The translations under genes were made by a program, and so were the position numbers. Positions 8,197 through 15,850 of a DNA stretch of 64,000 bases are shown piece by piece (the first letter of the stretch is position 1; each line of letters begins with the position of its first letter). The stretch is from DASQWC01 sp035640475 (lineage in GTDB: Bacteria; Actinomycetota; JAICYB01), in the NCBI GenBank assembly GCA_035640475.1, contig DASQWC010000215.1, forward strand, positions 1-64,000, in the 5' to 3' direction. The notes under the pieces are model-generated. The model was not told where the DNA came from, ran no database searches, and saw only the letters and a program-made list of their open reading frames with translations.

Positions 8197-9176
8197 ACGC
8201 CGACCGGGCGGCCGTCCTCGATCTGATCGAGGTACTCCGACAGGCCGTACCCGGTCTTGCCCTCCCACCGGTACTCGGTGAGCCCCTCGCCGATGCGTGT
8301 GACCTTTCCTTCGCGCCGGTTGCGCAGCGGAATGAACGACATGACCGAACCGGTGATCTCGATCTCGCGGTCCGGCGTACGCGCGACACAGCGCAACGTC
8401 TCCTGATCGAACTCCTCCGACCACGATGTCTCGATCTGGGCGTCGACGATCGGGGTGTAGCCACCTTTCTCGAAGACGACGCCCGACCGGCGCACCTTGC
8501 CGTCGCGACTCGCGATCACCGAGACCATGAACCCATCGTCCGGGCCCGCGTTGCACGTGAGCCACCGGTACCAGTACGGCGCCTGCCACGACCTCGGCCC
8601 CCACGAGTGATCGCGGAGTCCGAACCCGTCCACGTCCCACGCGTCGGCACCGACGGCGACGCGTCCGGACGCGGCCACGTGCTGCTCGTAATGGCCCTTC
8701 GCGAACTGCATCGACTCGGGGACGACGTCGCCTTCGTCCCACTCGGGCTCGCCGCCCATCATCGGCGACAGACCCGTGTACGCGAGCTCCACCGTCGCAT
8801 CGACGTGCGGCGCTTCCGTGAACGCCTTGCGCGGGTCCTTCATGGCCAGCGGGTCGCTGAGGACGGCGACCTTGCCGTCGTAGGTCACACGCTGCTTCTT
8901 GAACGGCTCGATCACCTCGAACCGCATCCCGCCCGCGTCGAAGGCGTCGTTGTTGTCGATGTGCGGACGCGCATACATGAACCCGACCGTTTCGTCCGGC
9001 AGATACAGGCAACACGTCATCTCGGCGTAGCGCTCGTTGGCACGGTTGCCGAGTCGGAACCATCCGCCGAGGTCGGCCTTCGGGTCGTAGACGTTGAAGT
9101 ACATCGACTCGTTGAAGGTCTCCGCCTTTTCGAGCTCGTGCATGTACTCGTCCTGCGGTTCCAGTCGGATGCGCAT
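8193..9176 (-). CDS. CrtC/AttH-like lipocalin-fold protein
   Basis: 327 residues, rich in aromatic beta-strand segments such as GFGLRDHSWGPRSW and FNVYDPKADLGGWFRLGN, characteristic of the two-lipocalin fold of hydroxyneurosporene synthase (CrtC) and AttH relatives. Actinobacterial members of this group often sit next to APH-family kinases, as here. They probably handle a lipid or isoprenoid-like ligand, but no reaction can be stated. ATG at 9174-9176 is preceded by GGAGGG, which fixes the start; a longer upstream extension has no support. It diverges from the kinase gene with only 41 bases between. Its stop shares CTAG with that of the transglutaminase gene. Confidence 0.65.
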   Translation of the reverse strand: MRIRLEPQDEYMHELEKAETFNESMYFNVYDPKADLGGWFRLGNRANERYAEMTCCLYLPDETVGFMYARPHIDNNDAFDAGGMRFEVIEPFKKQRVTYDGKVAVLSDPLAMKDPRKAFTEAPHVDATVELAYTGLSPMMGGEPEWDEGDVVPESMQFAKGHYEQHVAASGRVAVGADAWDVDGFGLRDHSWGPRSWQAPYWYRWLTCNAGPDDGFMVSVIASRDGKVRRSGVVFEKGGYTPIVDAQIETSWSEEFDQETLRCVARTPDREIEITGSVMSFIPLRNRREGKVTRIGEGLTEYRWEGKTGYGLSEYLDQIEDGRPVGV

Positions 9177-9217
9177 GCGTTTGCCCTCCGCGATCGGCTG
9201 TGTGACACGATACGCGC

Positions 9218-10279
9218 ATGAGTGAGCTCGAAGACCGCCTGACGAGCTTCTGCACCAAGCGCATAGGAATGCCGGCAACGATCTCGGAGCTCACTCGTCT
9301 CTCGGGTGGAGCGTCCCGGGAGATGTGGTCGTTCGCGATCCAATCCGACGACGGCGAGCGCCGACTGGTTCTCCGTCGCGACCCGCCGGGAGCACCGGCG
9401 AAGAGTGATCGCGCAACAGAGGTCGAGATCCTGCGCATCGCGGCCGACGCCGGCGTGCCGGTTCCGAAGGTCGTGTGGACGGCCGACGCAGACGAGCTCG
9501 GCTCCCCCGGCTACTTCATGGAGTACGTGCCCGGCGAAACGATCGCCCGCCGCATCCTTCGCGAGGACGAGTACGCGAACGCTCGCAATGTGATGGCAGC
9601 GCAATGCGGCGACGTCCTCGGCAAGATCCACGCGATCGATCCGGACGACCTCCGGGGACTACCGCGTCCCGAGCGCAAGCCGGCCGAAGCCGTCCTCGAG
9701 CAGTACGCGCAGTTGCTCGACTCCTTCGGTGAGCCGCATCCCGCCTTCGAGCTCGCGTTGCGCTGGCTCGCTCGCGAGACGCCCGCGACGGAGCGCATCA
9801 CCGTCGTGCACGGCGACTTCCGGAACGGAAACCTGATCGTCGGCGAGGAAGGGCTCCGCGCGGTCCTCGACTGGGAGCTCGTGCATCTCGGCGACCCGTG
9901 GGAGGACTTGGCGTGGCTGTGCATGCGCTCGTGGCGGTTCGGGGGCCCGGGCGAGGTCGGCGGTTTCGGGAGCCGCGAGGATCTCTACATCGCGTACGAG
10001 GAGTCCTCCGGTGTGCCGGTCGACCGTGAGGCCGTGCACTGGTGGGAGATCATGTCGAACGCGAAGTGGGGAATCATGACGATCGGCCAGGCCTTCACGC
10101 ACCTGTGGGGCCATGTGCCCTCACTCGAGCTCGCCGCGATCGGGCGCCGCACGGTTGAAACGGAGTACGACGTTCTGAATCTCATGTTGCGCGCTCCCGC
10201 GCGCTCCCAGTTGATCGGGGGCGCTCCGCGCCCTTCGGGCGCTGCGCCCCCCGAACCCCCCGCGCCTGGAGTTACCTAA
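9218..10279 (+). CDS. Aminoglycoside phosphotransferase (APH)-family kinase
   Basis: 353 residues with the protein-kinase-like APH fold. The N-lobe has LTRLSGGASREMWSF and a Lys-like position in RLVLRRDPPG; the catalytic loop is VVHGDFRNGNLI (HGDxxxxN) and the metal site is AVLDWELVHLGDPWEDLAW. This subgroup (ACAD10-like) is usually linked to acyl-CoA metabolism rather than antibiotic resistance, and its pairing with a DUF6285 gene two bases downstream supports that. The last 30 or so residues (RAPARSQLIGGAPRPSGAAP...) are encoded by a GC-rich hairpin repeat, so the original C-terminus has been replaced or extended. The true substrate is unknown. Confidence 0.85.
   Translation: MSELEDRLTSFCTKRIGMPATISELTRLSGGASREMWSFAIQSDDGERRLVLRRDPPGAPAKSDRATEVEILRIAADAGVPVPKVVWTADADELGSPGYFMEYVPGETIARRILREDEYANARNVMAAQCGDVLGKIHAIDPDDLRGLPRPERKPAEAVLEQYAQLLDSFGEPHPAFELALRWLARETPATERITVVHGDFRNGNLIVGEEGLRAVLDWELVHLGDPWEDLAWLCMRSWRFGGPGEVGGFGSREDLYIAYEESSGVPVDREAVHWWEIMSNAKWGIMTIGQAFTHLWGHVPSLELAAIGRRTVETEYDVLNLMLRAPARSQLIGGAPRPSGAAPPEPPAPGVT
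10188..10264 (+). repeat. GC-rich hairpin repeat, copy B (inside a coding 3' end)
   Basis: Starts GCGCGCTCCCGCGCGCTCCC and ends GCTGCGCCCCCCGAACCCCC plus CGCG, with an inner hairpin (GGGGGCGCTCCGCGCCC / GGGCGC). The same ends occur at 31074-31151 and 49114-49221. Here it supplies the last codons of the APH-family gene. Confidence 0.8.
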
Positions 10280-10280
10280 G

Positions 10281-10682
10281 GTGCAAGACAGACCTACGGC
10301 TGAAGAACTCCTGCAAGTTGCGCAGAACTTCTGCGAGCGAGATCTCCTGCCGAGTCTGTCCGGGCGCGTTCGGTTCCATGCACGCGTCTTGCAAAACATC
10401 CTCGGCATCCTCCAACGGGAGTGGACCGGCGAGGAGGACGCCGTCCGGGCCGAATGGAACCGCCTCCGAACACTCCTCGACAAGCACAGCGACGCTCCGC
10501 CGACTTACGGCGCAGTTCGCGACGAGGTCGTCGCATGGAACAAGGAGCTCGGCTCCCGCATCCGCGCCGGCGGCCAGGACGACCGATGGGACGAAACCGT
10601 CGCCGCCGTCTACGAGACGATCTTAGAGAAGCTTGCGATCGCGAACCCGCGTCACTCCGAGGCGGCTTCCTCGGACACCTGA
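10281..10682 (+). CDS. DUF6285 domain-containing protein
   Basis: 133 residues, all helical, opening MQDRPTAEELLQVAQNFCER. This matches the DUF6285 family, whose genes typically follow an APH-family kinase and often an acyl-CoA dehydrogenase. GTG at 10281 begins two bases after the kinase stop, in a two-gene operon. The family has no assigned reaction; from the gene pairing it may assist the kinase, which is inference. The 3' end overlaps the convergent membrane-protein gene by 31 bases. Confidence 0.75.
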   Translation: MQDRPTAEELLQVAQNFCERDLLPSLSGRVRFHARVLQNILGILQREWTGEEDAVRAEWNRLRTLLDKHSDAPPTYGAVRDEVVAWNKELGSRIRAGGQDDRWDETVAAVYETILEKLAIANPRHSEAASSDT

Positions 10683-11062
10683 GCACGCTCGACGACCTGA
10701 CCCCACCGCGCGAAGGGATCGTGCTCGGCACGTTTGCGTAGCGGATTCCGTCCGGTGAAGGCGGAGCGCAGCATCAGCGCCGTGAAGGCGCGCTGCCCGC
10801 TCGTCCGGAGCCCGATCCCGTGGAGCTCACGATCGACCGCGACGAGATGACCGCCGCGGAGCCGCCAATACAACACGGCGAACCCTCCGATGGCACCGAG
10901 GATGCCGACCCAGCTGCCGCCGCCGGCAAGCAGGATGCCGTCCAGCACGACGAGCCCGGCGAAGGCAAGAAGCCACATGATGCGTTCGGCTTCGGAGAAC
11001 GCAGCGCGATCGATGGCGGCACGAAGCCGCCGCGCTTCATCCGGTGTCGGAACGTAGGGCAT
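10652..11062 (-). CDS. Hypothetical membrane protein
   Basis: 136 residues. A charged N-terminus (TPDEARRLRAAIDRAAF) is followed by two membrane helices around residues 28-66 (WLLAFAGLVVLDGILLA, VGILGAIGGFAVLYWRL), and then a soluble tail rich in Arg. I do not recognise a family. It is the last gene of a four-gene reverse operon, 12 bases downstream of the DUF3040 gene, and its 3' end overlaps the convergent DUF6285 gene. The paired membrane architecture with the DUF3040 protein suggests they may act together, but this is only from position. Confidence 0.65.
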   Translation of the reverse strand: MPYVPTPDEARRLRAAIDRAAFSEAERIMWLLAFAGLVVLDGILLAGGGSWVGILGAIGGFAVLYWRLRGGHLVAVDRELHGIGLRTSGQRAFTALMLRSAFTGRNPLRKRAEHDPFARWGQVVERAQVSEEAASE

Positions 11063-11074
11063 CCTGCGGGGGCG

Positions 11075-11437
11075 CTACTGGTCTCGCCGGCGCGTTCGCA
11101 TTCGATCTTCGGCGCGCCGCCACGCATCCCGCAGCATCGTCGACGGCGAACGGCCGACCGCAGCCAGGCTCCGGACCGAGCTGACGACACCGATGACCGA
11201 CGCCAGCATCACCAGGAATCCCAGTACGCCGAGGATGAGATTCGTCGTGTAACCCAGCAGAAGAGCAAGCCCGGCGACGAACCCGAGGATGCTCAGACGG
11301 AGCGTACGCGACGCATTGCGTGTGGGTCGCGCTTCGGAGACCTGGCGAACGAAATCGGGATCCTCAGCAGCGAGGTTCTTCTCGATCTCCGCGAGAATCC
11401 GCTGTTCTTGCTCGGAAAGGGACGGCTCGTCCGTCAT
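11075..11437 (-). CDS. DUF3040 domain-containing membrane protein
   Basis: 120 residues. It begins with the DUF3040 signature PSLSEQEQRILAEIEKNLAAEDPDF, followed by two membrane helices near residues 46-88 (ILGFVAGLALLLGY, LILGVLGFLVMLASVIGVV) and a basic tail. DUF3040 proteins are small actinobacterial membrane proteins of unknown role. Its ATG overlaps the stop of the NadD-like gene as ATGA, so translation is coupled. This family supports the actinobacterial assignment. Confidence 0.85.
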   Translation of the reverse strand: MTDEPSLSEQEQRILAEIEKNLAAEDPDFVRQVSEARPTRNASRTLRLSILGFVAGLALLLGYTTNLILGVLGFLVMLASVIGVVSSVRSLAAVGRSPSTMLRDAWRRAEDRMRTRRRDQ

Positions 11438-12099
11438 CTGGCAGCAGTATATCCCTCAACGCTCGCAACAACCTCTGGTGGAACGAGGCCGGTCAATCCG
11501 CCTCCGGCGAGCGCACGGCGCCTCACTTCTGTCGATGAGATGCCCATAGTTCGGTCGTCCGGAAACACGTCCGACGCGTCGAGCACGCGAACGTCGTCGC
11601 GATCGACTGCCGATCCTTCGCGCGGGACGACCAGGAAGGACAGCTCTTCGAAGGTTGCGGTGACGCCGCGCATGCCATCCGGATAGAAGGACGGATCGGC
11701 AAGCTGTGCGAGCTTGTCCGAGCCGATCACGAATGTCGGCTCGATGCCGTGCACCAGGCATGCGCGGCCAACGTCAAGGTACGTGCCCCGATTCGCGATG
11801 CCCAGTCCGAAGTGACGGACGACGGCAATCCGGTCGAGCAACTCGACCCGATCACGCGGAGGAATGAGCACGTCGCCTTCGCGCGCCAGCAGCTCCTTGG
11901 TGAGACACAACGCGCCGGGCAATCCCTCGGACCGGGACGCAGCATCGAGGATCGCGACGTGCGCGCGCGTCGGTGGGTCGAACGCGCCGAGCAGGAAGAC
12001 GACACGGGAACCGTCCACCGGCCGGTGCCAGATGAACTGCGGCGGCCCGTTTGCGTCGAGAGAATCCCAGACGTTCAGGCTTGTCCCAGGCGGGACCAT
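11434..12099 (-). CDS. NadD-like nucleotidyltransferase
   Basis: 221 residues with a cytidylyltransferase-like Rossmann fold. The nucleotide-binding motif is GAFDPPTRAH near residue 32, a variant of GGxFDPxHxGH; the second motif is ISSTEVRRR near residue 188, and FVIGSDKLAQL lies between. These are the hallmarks of nicotinate-nucleotide adenylyltransferase, which makes NaAD in NAD synthesis. The gene is not next to the usual nadD neighbours (obg, rsfS), and the first motif is altered, so it could be a paralogue with another substrate. ATG at 12097-12099 is used; it overlaps the upstream gene by 25 bases. Confidence 0.7.
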   Translation of the reverse strand: MVPPGTSLNVWDSLDANGPPQFIWHRPVDGSRVVFLLGAFDPPTRAHVAILDAASRSEGLPGALCLTKELLAREGDVLIPPRDRVELLDRIAVVRHFGLGIANRGTYLDVGRACLVHGIEPTFVIGSDKLAQLADPSFYPDGMRGVTATFEELSFLVVPREGSAVDRDDVRVLDASDVFPDDRTMGISSTEVRRRALAGGGLTGLVPPEVVASVEGYTAAR

Positions 12100-12560
12100 T
12101 CGTTCGCAGCGCGGACGAGCTCGCCGTCCGTCCACTTGGCGAGCGGCTTCGTGAGCGGCACACTCGCCCCGACGACGCGAGAAGGCGGCGGGGGCTCGGC
12201 GAGCCCGCGCTTTCTGAGCTCGCCGATCAGCGGCGAGGCCTCCCACGCGTCCTTTGCGCGCTTGGCCTGCCGGCGCGCGTAGCCGGCGATCTGCGCCGCA
12301 TACTGCTGCAGCTCGTCGTTCCCGAGGTCGGCAAGGTGGTCGATGAACGAGGGTGGCTGGGACGCGTACGCCTGGCGCGGAGCGCTCTCCAGACCCGTGG
12401 GGACCCGGATCTTCCGCGATCGGAGCAGCTCGGCGAGAGCGACGGGAAACGACGCCTGCGGGTCGCGGAGCTTGCGAACGTTCGACCCGCCGCCCGCTGC
12501 TTGCGATTGCGAACGGCGCGGCGGTGGTTTGCGTCCCCGTCCAGTCATGACCAACAGCAT
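12075..12560 (-). CDS. Hypothetical protein
   Basis: 161 residues with a strongly basic, Pro-rich N-terminus (GRGRKPPPRRSQSQ) and a predicted helical body (FIDHLADLGNDELQQYAAQ, RRQAKRAKDAWEASPL). I do not recognise a family, and there is no signal peptide or membrane segment. It is the first gene of a reverse operon with the NadD-like, DUF3040 and hypothetical membrane genes, and it overlaps the NadD-like gene by 25 bases. An internal ATG at 12546-12548 is an equally plausible start; neither has a clear ribosome binding site. The basic N-terminus would suit nucleic-acid binding, which is speculation. Confidence 0.6.
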   Translation of the reverse strand: MLLVMTGRGRKPPPRRSQSQAAGGGSNVRKLRDPQASFPVALAELLRSRKIRVPTGLESAPRQAYASQPPSFIDHLADLGNDELQQYAAQIAGYARRQAKRAKDAWEASPLIGELRKRGLAEPPPPSRVVGASVPLTKPLAKWTDGELVRAANEWSRLGQA

Positions 12561-12676
12561 GCCCTATCCGGCCGTAAGGTTTCCGACCTCGGCGACTACA
12601 ATTCGAAAGGCAGCGCTCGGGGGCGCATGCTAGGGAACGTCGCAGCCTCTGGGGTCGTTGTTCTTAGTGAGGCCTC

Positions 12677-14041
12677 ATGAAAACTCAACACGTTGCAGGG
12701 AGAGGTCGGCTTCTGCGCCTGTCGGCGGCCTGTATCGCCGGCATCGCGCTTGCGAGCCTGACGACCGGACTTGCCGGCGGGGCCACGGAAGACTTCATCG
12801 CTGGGAGCGGCAAAGCGTACGCGCAGGTCGTTCGCGTCGGACCGACGGCCGCGCGGCTGAGTCTGGCCCCGGTCATCGGACTGACGCTTGCCGACTTCAC
12901 GGACACGGTCGCTCGTGGAGCGGCGGCGGACGCGGATCTCGCGGCCATCGGCGTCGCCAGTCCCTGCACCGACGCACAGGTGCCCAGAGTCAGGGTGTCA
13001 TCGCAGGACAAAGATGCAGACAAGGGCGTGACCAACAGCTTCGCCGGAAGCCCCGGCTCGGGGATCGGAACATTGTTCGCGCGCGCGACGAAGTCGCCGT
13101 TTGCCGAGTCGCGCTTCAAGTTCGGCGACTTCGAGGTTCCCGGACTCATGACGATCGGTGCGGGCGTCGGTTACACATCGAGCGGCATCGTGTCGAAGGG
13201 CATCCGGGAGTCGAAGGCCGTCGTCGACATCGCCGACTTCTCTTTCGGCGGGATGGTGACGCTCACCGGCCTGCATTGGGAAGCCGTCCAGCGGTCCAAA
13301 GGAGACGACAAGCCGAAAGTGACCGCACGCTTCGCGCTGCAGGGAGCGTCCATCGGCGCGCTTCCGATTCCGGTCTCGGATCTCGCCTCGGCCCTGCGGT
13401 CCATCAACGAGGCGATCGCACCGACGGGATTCTCCATCTCGCTTCCGGTCGACGACTCCGCCGCAGGAGTCGCGGCGATGTCGCCGCTCCAGATCCAGAT
13501 CGCGAACTCGCCTCTCGGGCGCCAGTTCCTGGGCCCGATCCTCGCAGCGGCACAACCGATTCGTGAGCCGCTCGCCGACGAGCTGATTCCACTCCTCAAG
13601 CAGCCGAAGGAGATCGTCGGCGGCAACCCGAATGACTGCGATCAAACGACGGTCCCCGACTTGAGCGTGGCCGTCCTCGCCGCGGATCTCGGGATCGGCG
13701 TTGCCGCCGGCTCCTCGGAGCTCCACATCGAGCTCGGCGGCGTCAACGCCTACACCGAAGGCCAGCGATTCGAGAATCCGTTCGGGTTCGGCGATTTCCG
13801 TCCTCCCCCGGCCGGGCGGCAAACGGTCTTCACACCGGGGACGCCCGGCCAACCCGGTGTCCCGGGAACACCGGGCGAGGAGGGTGTGCTCGCTGCGCAG
13901 CCCGGCGCCGGAGGGCAACGGACGATTCCCGGTGGACGAGGCGGCATCGCGCTCGCGGTCGGCATCGCGGGCCTCGCGGTAGCGGTCGCCCTCGCGGTCG
14001 CCGACTACCGGCGAATGAAGGCAACGCGCGCGGCAGCGTGA
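12677..14041 (+). CDS. Secreted, C-terminally membrane-anchored protein of the ABC importer operon
   Basis: 454 residues. A signal peptide (hydrophobic stretch about residues 13-36, ending GLAGGAT) precedes a long extracellular domain with no family I recognise. Near residue 385 there is a collagen-like GTPGQPGVPGTPGEEG stretch, then a Gly-rich linker, a membrane helix (ALAVGIAGLAVAVALAVA) and a short basic tail, so the protein is anchored outside the cell. Four Cys positions (CTDAQ, NDCDQ) could form a disulfide. It is the first gene of an operon whose other members encode a solute importer, with 4 bases to the next gene, so a role in substrate capture or scaffolding is a guess from position. 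Confidence 0.8.
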   Translation: MKTQHVAGRGRLLRLSAACIAGIALASLTTGLAGGATEDFIAGSGKAYAQVVRVGPTAARLSLAPVIGLTLADFTDTVARGAAADADLAAIGVASPCTDAQVPRVRVSSQDKDADKGVTNSFAGSPGSGIGTLFARATKSPFAESRFKFGDFEVPGLMTIGAGVGYTSSGIVSKGIRESKAVVDIADFSFGGMVTLTGLHWEAVQRSKGDDKPKVTARFALQGASIGALPIPVSDLASALRSINEAIAPTGFSISLPVDDSAAGVAAMSPLQIQIANSPLGRQFLGPILAAAQPIREPLADELIPLLKQPKEIVGGNPNDCDQTTVPDLSVAVLAADLGIGVAAGSSELHIELGGVNAYTEGQRFENPFGFGDFRPPPAGRQTVFTPGTPGQPGVPGTPGEEGVLAAQPGAGGQRTIPGGRGGIALAVGIAGLAVAVALAVADYRRMKATRAAA

Positions 14042-14045
14042 TCAC

Positions 14046-14231
14046 ATGACAGACGTCGAAGAACAGCAGAGCGACCGCAGGTCGACGGCTCGCCGTCTGA
14101 TTCGCTCGTACGGACTCTTGATCCTTCTCGCGCTTGCCTTCCTGTTGATGGCGCTGTTCGTCCGGGAGAAAGAGCGCACGGTGCCCGTCGAGAGCATGCC
14201 GCTGCCCGCCGAGATCACAGGCGCCCTATGA
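14046..14231 (+). CDS. Small single-pass membrane protein
   Basis: 61 residues: a charged N-terminus (MTDVEEQQSDRRSTARRLIRS), one membrane helix (YGLLILLALAFLLMALFV) and a short outside tail. It lies between the secreted protein and the solute-binding protein, overlapping the latter's ATG by 4 bases (ATGA), so it is translated with them. No family is recognised. Its topology resembles the N-terminal anchor of the next protein (KGYGPLVAFVVLFAMMAAF), which suggests a duplicated anchor segment. Confidence 0.75.
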   Translation: MTDVEEQQSDRRSTARRLIRSYGLLILLALAFLLMALFVREKERTVPVESMPLPAEITGAL

Positions 14232-15850
14232 GCACGGTCGCGGAGCAATCGTCGGTCTCGCTGGCCCGGGTGCTGAAGGGGTACGGACCGCTGGTCGCGT
14301 TTGTCGTCCTGTTCGCCATGATGGCTGCCTTCCTTCCCAGCAAGCTCCGGACGGCGGATGTGGCGGCCGGCGGCTCGGCTCCCGGAACGGTCGGCGGCGG
14401 CGCAGGGTCGAAAGGCACGAAGGGTACGGCCGGGACCGCCGGCACCAAGGGAAGCAGCTCGACGATCGGCGGCCCCGTGGCTCCGGCAAAGGGCAGCTGT
14501 CCCGACCGCGACAAGCAGGTTCCCGGCGATCCCTACTCGCCGCCGTGCATCGCGTTCTCCGGCCCGAACGGCGGCGCCACGTCACGCGGCGTCACCAAGG
14601 ACGAGATCACGGTCTCCTTCCGCGTTCTGAACGAGAAGGGCTTCCAGCAGACACTCGCCGCGCTCGCAGGAGCCGAGATCGCCGACCGGCCGTCGGACAT
14701 CAAGCGCACCGTGACGGCGTTCGAGCAGTACTTCAACGAGCGATTCCAGTTCTACGGCCGCAAGATCAAGTTCGCGTTCTACAACGGCCGCGGCTCCTCG
14801 ACCGACGAGCTTCTCGGCGGCGGTCAGGCCGAGGCGCAAGCCGACGCGATCCACGTCGCCAACACGATCAAAGCTTTTGCCGAGCTCAACGGAGCGACCG
14901 CGCCGTTTGCCGACGCGCTCTCGCGCCAGAAGACGCTGGCCTTCGGGACGCCGTACCTCTCGCGCAAATGGCACGTCGAGCACAGGCCGTGGAACTGGAG
15001 CATCGCGACCGACTGCTCCATCGTGGCCGAGACGGCCGCTGAGTATTACGTGAACCTGCTTGCGAACAAGCCGGCAAAGTGGGCCGGGCCGGGCCTGCAG
15101 AACAAGCCGCGCAAGCTCGCCGGGCTCTCACCGGAGAACCCGTGGTACGCCGAATGCCACGACGACTTCGAGACGGTCATCGAGACGCAGACCGGCCGCA
15201 AGCCCCCCGTTCGCGCCAACTACCGGCTCGACATCAACTCCATGTCGAACCAGGCGGCGAATGTGATCGCGCGATTGAAGAGTGAGCAGGCGACGACGAT
15301 CTTCTGCGGCTGCGACCCCATCTTCCCGGTCTTCCTGACGACCAAGGCGGCCGAGCAGAACTACAACCCGGAATGGGTCGTCGTCGGCGTCGCGCTCACC
15401 GATCACGACCTCGTGGGACAGCTCTACGACCAGGAACAGTGGTCGCGCGCGGCCGGCGTCAGCTACGCAGGTCCGATCACGCCGCTGCGCGCCGGCCTCG
15501 GTTATGCGGCGTACAAGTCGGTACGCAGCGACGAGCCTGCGTTCTCCGTCGAGATCATCTACGCGCAGATGTACATGCTCGCGCTCGGCATACAACTCGC
15601 CGGGCCGACCCTCACGCCCGAAACATTCGAGCAAGGGATGTTCACGTATCCGGGCGGCACCGGTTTGTACGGAACGTGGGGCTTCGCACCGGGTGAATAC
15701 ACGCCGACACGCGACGCCACGATCCTGTGGTGGAACCCGGAGAAGATCTCCATCTACAACAACAAGAAGGGTGCATACGTCCTCGGGTACGGCGGGAAGC
15801 GGTTCGCCATCCATCACCTGCCGAAGGGCGAGCCAGACATCTTCAAGTGA
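14228..15850 (+). CDS. Membrane-anchored substrate-binding protein of a branched-chain-amino-acid-type ABC importer
   Basis: 540 residues. An uncleaved-looking N-terminal membrane anchor (about 16-37) and a Gly/Thr-rich linker (SKGTKGTAGTAGTKGSS) precede a type I periplasmic-binding fold of the LivK/amide-binding class, beginning near residue 120 (ITVSFRVLNEKGF). Gram-positive binding proteins are usually lipoproteins; here no lipobox Cys is seen and the anchor is a helix. The domain has Cys residues (CHDDFE, FCGCDPIF). Overlaps by 4 bases with both neighbours, so it belongs to the fused permease and ATPase genes downstream. Substrate cannot be read from sequence: amino acids, amides or urea are all possible for this family. 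Confidence 0.85.
   Translation: MSTVAEQSSVSLARVLKGYGPLVAFVVLFAMMAAFLPSKLRTADVAAGGSAPGTVGGGAGSKGTKGTAGTAGTKGSSSTIGGPVAPAKGSCPDRDKQVPGDPYSPPCIAFSGPNGGATSRGVTKDEITVSFRVLNEKGFQQTLAALAGAEIADRPSDIKRTVTAFEQYFNERFQFYGRKIKFAFYNGRGSSTDELLGGGQAEAQADAIHVANTIKAFAELNGATAPFADALSRQKTLAFGTPYLSRKWHVEHRPWNWSIATDCSIVAETAAEYYVNLLANKPAKWAGPGLQNKPRKLAGLSPENPWYAECHDDFETVIETQTGRKPPVRANYRLDINSMSNQAANVIARLKSEQATTIFCGCDPIFPVFLTTKAAEQNYNPEWVVVGVALTDHDLVGQLYDQEQWSRAAGVSYAGPITPLRAGLGYAAYKSVRSDEPAFSVEIIYAQMYMLALGIQLAGPTLTPETFEQGMFTYPGGTGLYGTWGFAPGEYTPTRDATILWWNPEKISIYNNKKGAYVLGYGGKRFAIHHLPKGEPDIFK

Noticed and set aside
6568..9438. A 956-codon open frame on the minus strand
   Set aside because: It lies antisense to the transglutaminase and kinase genes and out of frame with the lipocalin gene. 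The composition is Arg-rich and shows no domains.
9931..9956. A sequence similar to the hairpin repeat (GGCGGTTCGGGGGCCCGGGC)
   Set aside because: It lies inside conserved kinase coding sequence and lacks the two shared ends, so the likeness is chance.
9218..10279. An aminoglycoside resistance gene
   Set aside because: The APH fold is shared by many metabolic kinases, and the DUF6285 neighbour points to acyl metabolism instead of resistance.
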